NCBI GenBank assembly: GCA_963575745.1
Contig: CAUYUJ010021705.1
Coordinates: 27,501-91,500, forward strand
Length of the DNA: 64,000 nt
Direction: 5' to 3'
From: Prorocentrum cordatum
Taxonomy: Eukaryota > Sar > Dinophyceae > Prorocentrales > Prorocentraceae
The position numbers were made by a program, and so were the translations under genes. The notes under the pieces were generated by a model that did no database searches, was not told where the DNA came from, and saw only the letters and a program-made list of their open reading frames with translations. Positions 54,456-64,000 of this stretch are shown here, piece after piece (position 1 is the stretch's first letter; every line of letters starts with the position of its first letter).

Positions 54456-54470
54456 CTTGAGCCAAAATGG
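54456..54470 (-). other. Relict dinoflagellate spliced leader
   Basis: The minus strand reads CCATTTTGGCTCAAG. This equals the last 15 bases of the 22-nt leader trans-spliced onto dinoflagellate mRNAs (established knowledge). It sits about 70 bp upstream of the first ATG-led frame of the retrotransposon. The missing 5' part of the leader suggests a reverse-transcribed, re-inserted mRNA. Confidence 0.75.
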
Positions 54471-54734
54471 ATCATTATGATGCTGATGATGATGACGATG
54501 ATGACGGCGATCGTGATTTCAACGCCGTCTGGGAGGCCTTCAAACAAACACCAAATGCTTTCCGAACCATTTGGGGGGTCATTGGGTTCATAGTTTCCAG
54601 ACACGGTTTGACAGGTTTGACCGTCTTCCCTTCCCTCCTGTGCGCGCGTGAGGCTTGACCCCCTCCCTGCCACGGAGGCCTACGACCCCGAGCGTGGCCG
54701 CAGGCCAGTCGAGATCACTCCCGGACAAAAATCA

Positions 54735-54935
54735 GGAGGACGTAAGACCTGGGTACAGGGGACTTGGAAATCCCCGACGAGGTCGTCAAAAAAATGACGA
54801 GGCCGAGCCTGCATTTTGACGAGGCCTCCCGCTGCAGACATCCCACGAAACTCCTCCTCGTCAAAATCCGAGGCGCGGTCGTCAAAAAACGATGGCGAAC
54901 CCGAGTCCTGGCAGACCCGGGTCTTACGCTCCCCC
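54735..54935. mobile_element. R16 element, second copy
   Basis: Same 200 bp as the 20.46 kb copy with a handful of differences, in the same orientation, 34 kb away. Confidence 0.75.
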
Positions 54936-55077
54936 GAAAAAACTGGCCACGCCGTCGTTTTGACAGAAGCGCGAGGGGACATTCCCCCCGAAGAGGGGGT
55001 GCGTGGGCCAGGGGCAGGGCGTCGCGCCGTATATGCGGCCCAGAGCAGCGCGGCTCGGCGCGCACTTGCTGAGTATA

Positions 55078-55325
55078 GGAGGAGGAGGAGGAGGAGGAGG
55101 AGGAGGAGGAGGAGGAGGAGGAGGAGGAGGAGGAGGAGGAGGAGGAGGAGGAGGAGGAGGACAGGAGGAGGAGGAGGAGGAGGGAGGAGGAGAGGAGGAG
55201 GAGAGGAGGAGGAGGAGGAGGAGGAACAGGAAAAGGAGGAGGAAGGAGGAGAAGGAGGAGGAGAAGGAGGAGGAGAAGGAGGAGGAGGAGGAGAAGGAGG
55301 AGGAGAAGGAGGAGGAGAAGGGAGG
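55078..55325. repeat. (GGA)n and GAAGGAGGA tract
   Basis: Pure GGA to about 55,160, then variants ending in a regular 15-bp GAAGGAGGAGGAGAA-like pattern. Confidence 0.85.
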
Positions 55326-56026
55326 ATGGGTGGGTGCCCTGGGATGGACGGGGCGGCCAAAGGTGCCACCGCACGGAGAAGAGAGGGAGGCAGTGGGGAG
55401 CTGCATGGCCAGATGGGCGCAGCGGCTCCGGTTGTTCTCCCCGCGTACTCGTGCTGTGCCGAACCCATCTGCTCTTACACTTCTCCACTCCAGTTCTGCC
55501 CGTGCGAGGCCTGAACCCCTCCTTGCAACGGGTGCGAACCTCTGATTCTGCAGTAGCCCACAGACGACGTGCTGTTGCACTCTTCTGCGAATGTCCTCTA
55601 GGAGCCCTTCGGTGGACATTTCCCGAGCAGAAGCAAGGGGGAGGTCGAGGACGGGAGGCGGAGGCGGAGGACGAGGGCCTGGGCGAACCAGGACGAAGAG
55701 AAGGACGCGGGGGCAACATGTGAGGGGAGCCTCGCAGAGGCCAAGGAGAAAGACGGGAAGAAGCCGATGACGAGGATAACCCACGAAATGTGCACTCCAC
55801 TCCCAAGGGCATGGGTAGCGCCAGATAGAGGAATCCGATTATTGTGGCGACGCGGAGGTGGCGTACAGTTCCACAACGAAAGAGGGCGCATTGTATAACC
55901 CACCCACGAATACTACCCCACACACCCGCAATGATAATTATTGTGGCGGCGTGGGGGGCGGGGGTCATGCTTCGGATCCAGAGGAAAAATAGAGGAACGA
56001 ACAACTATAAACATAAAGTGTCGGAG

Positions 56027-56125
56027 GTCCACGCGGATTTCTTGATGATCAGGCCACGGGCGGCGTTGGAGGCGCTGCTTGGGGGGCCCAGCGCAGATCC
56101 AAGAAATCTGCGCGAAGCTTGGACA
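56027..56125. repeat. R7 inverted-repeat core
   Basis: TCCACGCGGATTTCTTGATG left, ATCCAAGAAATCTGCGCGAA right, 43 kb from the second copy. Confidence 0.6.
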
Positions 56126-56189
56126 AGTTATGTTTATGTCATCTTGTCTTCTTCGACAGAGGAGGAGATGTCTTGGAGGATAATCGACT

Positions 56190-56364
56190 TCACGCAAGGG
56201 TGACCCTGGGTCAGAGTGACCTTTGGTGCGCGGCTTCTTGGGGGCCGCGAGGGGACCAGACGCAAGCGTGCAAGACGCTACTGCCCCATCGCGTTCGGTG
56301 ACCGGGGGAGCCCACTGGGCCCGCATCAGAGGTCACTCCAGAGAAAGGTCATTCTTTCGTGCAG
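56190..56364. mobile_element. R1 element, copy 4
   Basis: Close match to copy 1, including AGAGTGACCTTTGGTGCGCG and the right-end GGTCACTCC; 47 kb or more from the other copies. Confidence 0.65.
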
Positions 56365-56375
56365 TCGAGAGCAAT

Positions 56376-56628
56376 CGATCACTGCACCGACCTTGCTGAC
56401 GTGCTGCAGCGGAATTTTGCGTGGATTTCGGTCAATGCAAACCCCGAAACGGTGAGCGAAAAACGAAGTGAATTTCCACGTGGATTTTTTTAGTCGCCAT
56501 TCCTGGCCAAACAAAAACCGCACGAAATTCACTTCGAAATCCGAAACGAAATTCTCCTGGACGATCTGGGCCCATCCCACTGCTTTCCGAGCGAAATCCG
56601 TTCTGCGATGCTGGCGCCATGAAATCGA
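56376..56628. repeat. R13 dispersed repeat, second copy
   Basis: ATCACTGCACCGACCTTGCT to GATGCTGGCGCCATGA, same orientation, 54 kb from copy 1. It is adjacent to an R1 element. Confidence 0.65.
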
Positions 56629-56884
56629 GGAAGGGCGTGCCGCAAGGAAGCGGCCAGCTGGCCAACCCGCTCAGGCGATGCTGTTCCGCCGGAAGGTGTC
56701 CGGCAGCTCCGGCGCATTTATCAGCGACGCCTCGGGCTGCGCAGCGCCGGCGTCTGCGGCGGGGGCAGCCGCACCCGCATCGACCTCCTCGACCTGCGTG
56801 GCGTCGGCGTCGGGTGTGACCTGCCTCTCGATCTTCTCGTACTCCTCCTCGCGAGCAAAGGGTTTACATCACTCAAAAATGTGA

Positions 56885-57262
56885 GCCAGAGTTGACCGCA
56901 AACAATGTCTGTGGCAACATATGTGCTGCTGTCTGTGTGAAGCCATATCTGTGGCGCAGTCTTTGCAAAAAAAAACACATGCAACCAGTGTGGTGCGTTA
57001 TATGTGGTGTAGTCAATGTGGTGCAACCTGCGTTGTGTAATCTACCACGTGCAAGCTTATGTTGTGCAACCTATGCGGTGCAAAGTTGTGCAACATGTAT
57101 GATGCAAACTATGCGATGCAACCCCTGTGAAGAACTCTATGTGGTACAATATGTGTTGTGCGATACATGTGGTGCAACATGTGTTGTGTAATCTATGTTG
57201 CGCAAGCTACGCGGTGCACTTTGTGTTGTGCAACCGAGAGGCGCAATCTATGTGCTACAATA
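56885..57262. repeat. Degenerate repeat of TGTGGTGCAAC units
   Basis: Many diverged units (TGTTGTGCAAC, TATGTGGTGCAA). A similar style occurs at 27,470-27,640 with ATGTAATGCA units. Confidence 0.6.
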
Positions 57263-57277
57263 AATGAAGTGAAATCT

Positions 57278-57605
57278 TCCCCAAACAGTGTTTGCACTTA
57301 GGGGTTCTTACTTCTGTGATGAGGAACTGTGCCGTGTCTTCGGTTTGGCGGCTATGTGGCCGCCGTCGCCGCCCCGTCGCCGCCTGCCGTCTGGGCCATG
57401 CTTTCGGTCTGGCGGGGGTGTGGCCGACGTCGCCGCCCCGTTGCCGCCTCGTCGCTGCCCGTGCCTGGGCCTCCCTGTCGGTCTGGCGGTTATGTTGCCG
57501 TCGTCTCCGCCCCGTCGCCGCCTCGTCGTCGCCTGTACCTATACCTGTCTGTCGGCCTGGCGGTTGTATTGCCACCGTCGCCGCACCGACAAAGGTTGCA
57601 CAATA
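57278..57605. repeat. Tandem repeat of about 75 bp, orientation 2
   Basis: Four units of GTCTGGCGGCTATGTGGCCG with CCGTCGCCGCC; flank CCCCAAACAGTGTTTGCA. Inverted relative to 34.3 kb. Confidence 0.65.
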
Positions 57606-57867
57606 TAAATTGGGCCACATACATTCTCCTCACTGAAAAGAAAATAAACGCTACCCGCCCACCCTGGGATTATCGACACCACTTTTGTATTGCAATTTAC
57701 ATACGATTTCGCCCCACCGCCCATCGTGTATCCGCCCCCTTCGTCATCCTCTGCAAGGAAACTATGCGCGCGTACTCGTTCATCACAAATCATAAAAACA
57801 TGCGTTTCTTTTTTCAAACAAAAAACGGCATGATACCGGAGGAAAGCCCCAATCAGATTTTTGTTGG

Positions 57868-58150
57868 GGCAATGGGGCTAGATGGGCTAGATGGCTATAG
57901 GAGTATGTGATATAGGGCTATTGGGCTATTGGGCTATAGGGGCTATAGGACCTTAGGGCTATAGGGCTATAGGGCTACATGGCTATAGAGCTATAGGGCT
58001 AATCATAAGGCTATAGAGCTGTAGGGTTCTAGGGCTCTAGGGCCATAGTGCTATAGGGTTCTAGAGCTATTTGGGCTATTGGGCTATTATGTTATTGGGC
58101 TATCGAGCTATAGAGCGATAAAGCTATAGGGCTATATGGCTGTAGGGTAC
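57868..58150. repeat. Minisatellite GGGCTATAG
   Basis: About 28 units of 8-10 bp with small variants. Confidence 0.85.
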
Positions 58151-58151
58151 C

Positions 58152-58312
58152 AAGCCCCCGGGCACCTCCGGGCACCCTCGAGCACCCGGGCACCCGGGCA
58201 CCCACGAGCACCCGGGCACCCGGGCACCCGGACACCGGCCACCGAAATCCTGGGGCACCGGGCACCCACGGGCACCCGGGCACCCGGGCACCCGGCCGCC
58301 GGCCAGCAAATC
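58152..58312. repeat. Minisatellite GGGCACCCG
   Basis: 9-bp units directly after the GGGCTATAG array, with one interruption (CGGCCACCGAAATCCTG). Confidence 0.85.
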
Positions 58313-58924
58313 GGCGCCGCACATCACCTAACCATATGAATCCGGTAGGACCCCTACAGAGGCAAGCTCTGATTGGGGAAAAAAACGCAGTGCACACGCC
58401 CGCGCCGTCGCGCGAGCATGCCGACATCCTTCAAAAACCGTCGGCTTCGTGAGGATTGCAAAACCGAGTCCAAAAAACATGTTAAAGCACATTGTTTCGC
58501 AACGCGATGTTTACCTACAAACTTGCACACCTTTTGCGCATTCTCGGGTGAAGCATCGATTTCCAACATTCCCACAAAATGCCACCAAACAGGCTTCGCG
58601 CGCGCGCATGTCGAAACCGTTCGAACGTCCTTGCGCGAGTGCCGTCGCGAAAATCCCCTCGCCAAAAATGAGACGAAGTGCGCGCGCGCGTCGTAGATCG
58701 CGCATGCCGAAATCAGGTTAATTTTCCGTTTCGTGGCGTTTTCAAAACCGACCGTTCCAACAACAAACAAAAGCACGTAGTTTCGCAACATCTGATTCTT
58801 TCAACAAAATATTAAACAAAAAAGGAAGGCAAAAAAAAGTGCGCTCACGCTCTTGCTCATTCTTGAAATAACCATAGTTTTTTCTTACAATTCCATGGAA
58901 TTCTGCCCACCGGGCCTCTGGCGC

Positions 58925-59425
58925 CACATGCCGACAGCATTCGCGCGCCCTTGCGCGCGTGCTGGGGGGGGGCACGATCCGCGTCAAATAATTCAATGCG
59001 GGCCCTCGCGCGTCGGCCGCGCGCGCATGTCGAGCTCTTTCCAAAACCTTCATCATCGACGCGAGGACGCCGACATCGCCGACGGCGTGATCAGCATCGG
59101 CGCCCGCACTGGCCGCGCCGTCGTGCGTGTTAACATCATCACTAACACCGCTACTATCATCATCGTGTCTACCGTCGTCGGCGCTGCCATGATACCGTGC
59201 CCGTCCGGGTCGCCGATTCGCAGTGAAATGCCGTGTGGGATGTGCCCAGCGGTCAGCACCGCCGCGGCCGCGTCGGTCGCGCCAAACTAGCTGGCCGCTG
59301 CGCGCGCTTGCTTGGGTTGGCGCGGCCGCAGAGATGCATCAGCTAACGCCAAGCATCATCGCAATCGCCACCGTATGGGTTTTGCAAACCAAGTTGCGGG
59401 TGGGTGGGTGGGACGTTTACTTTGG
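58925..59425 (+). repeat. R22 dispersed repeat
   Basis: CGCGCCCTTGCGCGCGTGCT to AACCAAGTTGCGGGTGGGT. A diverged simple-sequence middle (ATCATCGT) separates the conserved ends. Confidence 0.65.
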
Positions 59426-60374
59426 CATGGGATGCGTCAGCTCGTTTGACAAATATCAAACAAATAATAGGCTCGACCCACCCCCCAAGATTACCGACCC
59501 CCGTTCTTCGCATTGCAATTTGCCTGCAACCAACCGGTATCCGCCCCCCCGCTATCCTCTACAAAACATACTACGCGCACGCGCGTTTATCAAAACACGT
59601 GAGGATTTCAAGATCGATTGCCAAACATCATAAAAATTCATCGCAGCGCGGATTTCCAAAACCGACTAAATGCACGCGCGGCACGCGCGTTCTTGCGAAA
59701 TCTTGAGAACACCATTTCACTATGTGCATAAAATGCTGCCAAACAGGCTTCGAGCGCGCGCGTGTCGAAATCGCTCGAACGCACGGCCCGCGTCAAATAA
59801 TGCCACCGCGCGGGCCACGCTCGCGCGTCTGCCGAGCGCACGCCACCACCTTGCACCAGCAATAGGTTTCGTGAACATTTCAAAATCGAAAGTCAAAAAC
59901 ACATGAAAACACTTGGTTTCGCAACGCGGGTGTCCAAAAATGCTCGCGCGCTTGTGCGAGGTGCCGAGGCAGCGCGAGCTGTTCAACATTTCCATAACAT
60001 ATTGCCAAACGGGGTTCGCGCTCGCACGTCGGAATCATTCGGGCGCCCTTTCGGGCGCGCTGTCTCGAGACTCCTTTGCAAAACATGAGACAAAATGCTC
60101 GCTCGCGTCGTCGCGCGCGCGTGCCGAAATCCATGGAAATAAAAAGAAAACGAACAAACAACAACATAAAAAAACTAAGGTTTCGCAGCGGTGCAAAACC
60201 GAGTGCCCCGAAACCAGGAAACAACTCAAATATCATATATCGCTTCGCAAGATCAGTGTTTTTTGAAACAAAAAAACCCGCGCTCGCTCTCGCGAATCCA
60301 TACAACAACAAGAGGTTGGTCCACATGTCCAATTAATTCTGCCTAGCGGGCCTGTCACGCCGCATGCCAGAATC

Positions 60375-60910
60375 ATTTGGGCCGCCTTGCGCGCGTGCTG
60401 GGGGGGGGGGCACGGCGCGCGTCAAATAACGCCATGCGGGCCACTCTCGCGCGTCGGCCGCGCGCGCGCGTCGAATTCCTTCAAGGACCTCCATCGCCGA
60501 CGCGAGGGCGCCGTCATCGTCGCCGGCGCGGTCGGCATCGGCGCCGTCGCTGGCCGCGCCGTCGCCGTTGTCATCGTCGTCGTCAGCGTCGCTACTACCA
60601 TCATCGCGTCCACCACTGTCGACGTCGTCGCGACGCCGCGCCCGCCCAGGCCGCCGACTCGCACCGAGCAGCCGTTGGGATATGCCCAGAGGTCGGCGCC
60701 ACCGCAGCCGCGTCGGTCGCGCCGCTTCTCTGGCCGCTGCAATAGCGGGCGCGCGCGGGCGAGGGCGGCCGCGGACATGCACCAGCGAACGCCAAGCTCT
60801 CATCGCAATCGCCGCCGCGTTTGTTTTGCAAGCGAAGTTGGGGCGGGCGGGCGAGGGGGCGATTGCGCGAGCAGTGGAGCTGGCAACGACGCGCTCCACA
60901 AGTGAGTTCT
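60375..60910 (+). repeat. R22 dispersed repeat
   Basis: CCGCCTTGCGCGCGTGCTGG to GCGAAGTTGGGGCGGGCGG. Same blocks in the same order as 58.9 kb. Confidence 0.65.
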
Positions 60911-60953
60911 CCTGTTCGACAAAGGGTATTTGGATCTACCCGCATGCGCCTTT

Positions 60954-61148
60954 CGGGTCGGGCGAAAGGGGGGGATAGCAATGGGGGGTTTTGAAAATCA
61001 GCTCACGTAGCTGATTTTTCCGGCGCCTCCCGGCGCCAGAGGCGGCTATGTATCGAGGAATGGGCCCCTCGGCGAGGCCGAAACCAGCTGCATGCAGCAA
61101 ATTTCGTAACCCCCCCTTTCCCAATCCCCCCCTTTCGTCCAGCCCGAG
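60954..61148. mobile_element. R17 element, second copy
   Basis: GGGTCGGGCGAAAGGGGGGG left, CCCCCTTTCGTCCAGCCCG right. It shares CCGAAACCAGCTGCATGCAG with the 14.2 kb copy. Confidence 0.7.
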
Positions 61149-61859
61149 CCTTGTCGGATTCAACCGCTCCCTCTTTCGCATTGCAACGCAAGCGCGATTC
61201 CGCCCCATCGCTCATCCTAAATATGACTTCGCGCCGCCCCAGGCAGGCTGGCAACGCCCCCCCTTCATCCTTCGCAAACTCTTCGCGCACTTCCTTCACA
61301 CATATCATCGGTTTCCAAGAACTCCTTGCCAACAAAAAACACGATGAAGTGCGCGCGCGCATGCCGAACACATGTATGAATTCTCGTTTTCGCTCGGGTT
61401 CCGAGGTCGAATGCCCCGAAAACACATGGGGCACCCGATTTCGCAACGCGACGTTCTCAACGCAGAAAATAAAACAAGATGCACCCGGACTATTGCAAAT
61501 TCTTCTATAAGAAATAGGGTTCTGAACTTTTTGCAAATGCTTGCGTCGAACGAGCCTCTCGCGCGCGCGTGCCAGAATCTTCGGCGCCTGCGCGCGCGTG
61601 CAATCGCAGGAACCTGAAGAACAGTCGGCGCGAAATGCACGCGCGCGCGTCGTCGCGCCCGCGTGCGGAAATACTTCAATAACCTCGCGTTGCGTGCGGA
61701 TTTCAAGTTGGAAGGCCCCGAAAACATATGAAAACACTGTTTTGCAACAGCAGTGTTTAAGAAATCCTGCGCCCGCGGTCGTGCTGATTTTTTGAGATCT
61801 ATAGGTTGTTCAACGTGTTCATACCATTCTGCCAAACGGGCCCTTCGCATCGCGCGTCG

Positions 61860-62395
61860 CATTCATCTGAACGCCCTTGCGCGCATGCAGGAAAAAAGGG
61901 GAGGGGGGGGCGCGACCCGTGTCAAATACTTTCATGCGGGCCACTCTCGCGCGTCGGCTGCGCGCGCATGTTGAACTCCATCCGAGACCTGCATCGCCGG
62001 CGCGAGGGCGCCATCATCATCGTCGGCGTGATCAGCATCGGCGACGTCAATGGCCCTGCCATCGTTCGTCGTTGTCACCATCGCGACCAGCATTGCTACC
62101 CTCATCATTGCGTCTACCGTCGTCGACGCGGCCATTCTACCGCGCCCGCCCAAGTCGCCGACTCGCACTGAAGTGGCCGCTGGGAAGCGCCCGGAAGACA
62201 GCGCCACCGCGGCCGCGTCGGCAGCGCCAAACTATCCGGCCGTTGGGCGCGCGAGCATGCGCGGGCTAGCGCGGCCGCACACGCGCCAGCCAAATCCAAA
62301 CGCTCACCACAATCGCAGCCGCATGGGCCTTGCAAGCCAAGTTGCGGGCGGTTGGGTGGGATGATTTCGCGAGCAGTGGAGTGGGCAACTCAATG
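61860..62395 (+). repeat. R22 dispersed repeat
   Basis: CGCCCTTGCGCGCATGCAGG to AAGCCAAGTTGCGGGCGGTT. The three direct copies are spaced about 1.45-1.5 kb apart, so the whole region may be a larger tandem unit. Confidence 0.65.
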
Positions 62396-62399
62396 CGAA

Positions 62400-63220
62400 C
62401 AGAAATTGATTCCCCTCTCCAAGAAATATTGCGATCTACCCTCCCCAACCCCCCTTCCTGGGGCTAACGGGCCACATCTTCGTATCACAATTTCCATATG
62501 ATGCTGCCCCATCGTCCGTCTTCAATGTGGGTTCGCACCAACCCAGGCAGGCTAGGTGTCGACCCCCCCATCATCCCCTGCAGTTATGACTTGCGCGCGC
62601 ACTCGAACATCTAAAATCATCAGTTTTGCGCTATATATATATGTATATACATCTATATATATGTATGTATAACAACCCTTGCAAATAACCCTGCGACGTA
62701 CCCCACCCATTTGCATCGAGTGGCAAGAAGGGTTGACCCACCTTTGCCCAGACAGTGACGGCGCTGGCACCCTTGCGTGTCGTGCAAGCTGCATGGGACG
62801 CGCTCGCGCGGCACGACTCACAGGACAACGACAGAGAGACGAGGAGCGAGGGCCCAGGCTCAAGGACGACGCGCGGACGGGAACGAAGGGCGAGAGAAGG
62901 ACGCGCGGGGGCCGAACCGCCGGCGCGGCAGCAGCAGAGGAAACATGGCAGGGGGCAGAGGACGACGACGAAAGTGACGGGAAGAGACCGAAGAGTGTTG
63001 CCGTTGTCGGTCGCGTGCTAAAGATGCAGCATTGCATGCGCCGTGTCGCCGCGGCGCTCGACAAAATGATCCAACCTGCTTATCATTAGTGCAAGCAACG
63101 AGCGAGGCCTAGCTCGCCCGCCAGCTTCCCCGCTTCCTTCCTGCACTTCAGTGCGGGAGGTAAGGGCTGCAAGGCGCGCCGCCAAGTCTGCGGGCGGCTC
63201 GCGACAGCCCCCCGCTGGAT
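62400..63220. other. No gene recognised
   Basis: Includes a (TA/ATATG) stretch at 62,632-62,672; otherwise open frames without family signal. Confidence 0.4.
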
Positions 63221-63224
63221 CCCC

Positions 63225-64000
63225 CAGCAGCCTTCGGACGTGGCAGCGGTTTCGCAGATCGCATCCCCCCAGAATGGTGATGAGTCTGAGTCTGCGCAAT
63301 GCGTCACTATGCTGGGCTCCCCAGCAGGCCTCGAAAGCCGCGACAGTTTCGCAGATCGCAGCTCCCCAAGGATGGCGAGGCCGAATCTGCATCTGGGTAA
63401 GACTTAACTTCGCTGACCCCCCCAACAGACTTGGAAAGCGGCGACAATTTCGCAGATCGCATCCCTCCTGGGATAGCGAGATCTCATCTGAATCTGGGTG
63501 AGATGTCACTCCGCTGGGCCCCCCAGCAACCCTCGAACTTTGCGACCGTTTCGCAGGTCGCGCCGCCCGAAAACGACGGCGAGGTTTAATTTGAATCCGC
63601 GTGGGGCACCACTCCGCTGGACCCCCAAGCAGCCCCGGAAAGTGGCGACAGTTTTCCAGATCGCAGCCTCCAGGGGCGGCGAGGTCTCATTTGGATATGG
63701 GTAAGACGTCGCTCCGCTGGACCACCCCGAAGACTTCGAAAATGGCGGCGGTCTCGCAGAGCCCAGCCCCCCCCCAGGGACGGCGAAATGAAATTGGGCT
63801 TGCGTAAGACGTCGCTCCGCTGGACCCCCAAGCAGCCCCGGAAAGTGGCGACAGTTTTCCAGATCGCAGCCTCCAGGGGCGGCGAGGTCTCATTTGGATA
63901 TGGGTAAGACGTCGCTCCGCTGGACCACCCCGAAGACTTCGAAAATGGCGGCGGTCTCGCAGAGCCCAGCCCCCCCCCAGGGACGGCGAAATGAAATTGG
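63225..64000. repeat. 100-bp satellite-like array, runs off the window
   Basis: Units contain TTTCGCAGATCGCA and end CTCCGCTGGACCCCC. From 63,621 two adjacent units repeat together with a period of 203 bp (63,621 and 63,824), nearly identical. Confidence 0.85.

Larger units (their letters stand above)
50580..54470 (-). mobile_element. LINE-like non-LTR retrotransposon, inactive copy
   Basis: In transcription order: spliced-leader relict, ORF1-like region with a coiled coil, an AP-endonuclease (EEP) region, and reverse transcriptase with its C-terminal block (RLTWAGHLARRA). The order is that of non-LTR retrotransposons. The protein signal hops between the three minus frames at about 53,990, 53,440, 53,260 and 51,965, so the copy is broken. 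No clear poly(A) tail or target-site duplication was found. It is the only element here with recognisable polymerase coding sequence. Confidence 0.85.

Noticed and set aside
57868-58312. Array that could be mistaken for CRISPR
   Set aside because: Contiguous 9-bp units without spacers.

Overview
The window is eukaryotic nuclear DNA, almost certainly from a dinoflagellate. The base composition is very GC-rich. Coding pieces are short with strong G/C at third codon positions. Exon joints carry AG|G-type direct repeats with GT, GC or GA donors. A relict of the dinoflagellate spliced leader (15 bases, CCATTTTGGCTCAAG) lies at 54,456-54,470 on the minus strand. There are no bacterial operons, ribosome-binding sites or CRISPR arrays, and nearly all long open frames are shadows of trinucleotide repeats. 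I cannot name the species.

Layout. About 1-28 kb is gene-bearing DNA packed with 80-650 bp inverted-repeat elements (families R1-R21 here). Between and beside them are exon pieces that I read on the minus strand. The best genes are an NAD(P)-dependent SDR/epimerase-like protein (23,978-25,081) and, 60 bp upstream in the same direction, the end of another gene (25,142-25,895). Weaker minus-strand exon candidates lie near 2.9-3.5, 4.4-4.7, 7.3-7.8, 13.2-13.9, 15.2-15.9, 19.1-19.3, 21.9-22.3 and 23.3-23.4 kb. About 28-37 kb is mostly low-complexity DNA, inverted-repeat elements and long (TCC)n/(GGA)n tracts. About 37.9-44.1 kb holds decayed minus-strand coding remnants of unknown type. A tandem array of units of about 400 bp fills 44.6-46.2 kb, and more (TCC)n tracts follow to 47.7 kb. 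From 50.58 to 54.47 kb there is one nearly complete but dead LINE-like retrotransposon on the minus strand: ORF1-like, AP-endonuclease and reverse transcriptase parts, with several frameshifts and a CADN active-site box. From 55 kb to the end are repeats again: minisatellites, a dispersed repeat of about 500 bp in four copies, and a 100-bp satellite-like array running off the right edge.

The most notable signal is a set of short, non-autonomous, terminal-inverted-repeat elements that behave like introns (introners). Family R2 (TIR containing AAGTCGGGCCTGTCC) has clean 8-bp target-site duplications at several loci. Family R8 is flanked by TA, and removing one copy as a GT-AG intron keeps a reading frame open to its stop codon. 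Family R6 occurs five times as separate insertions, always in the same orientation, with exon-like sequence ending AG before GAGGGG. At least seven elements are nested inside other elements, giving a relative insertion order. No transposase was seen, so the elements would have been mobilised from elsewhere.
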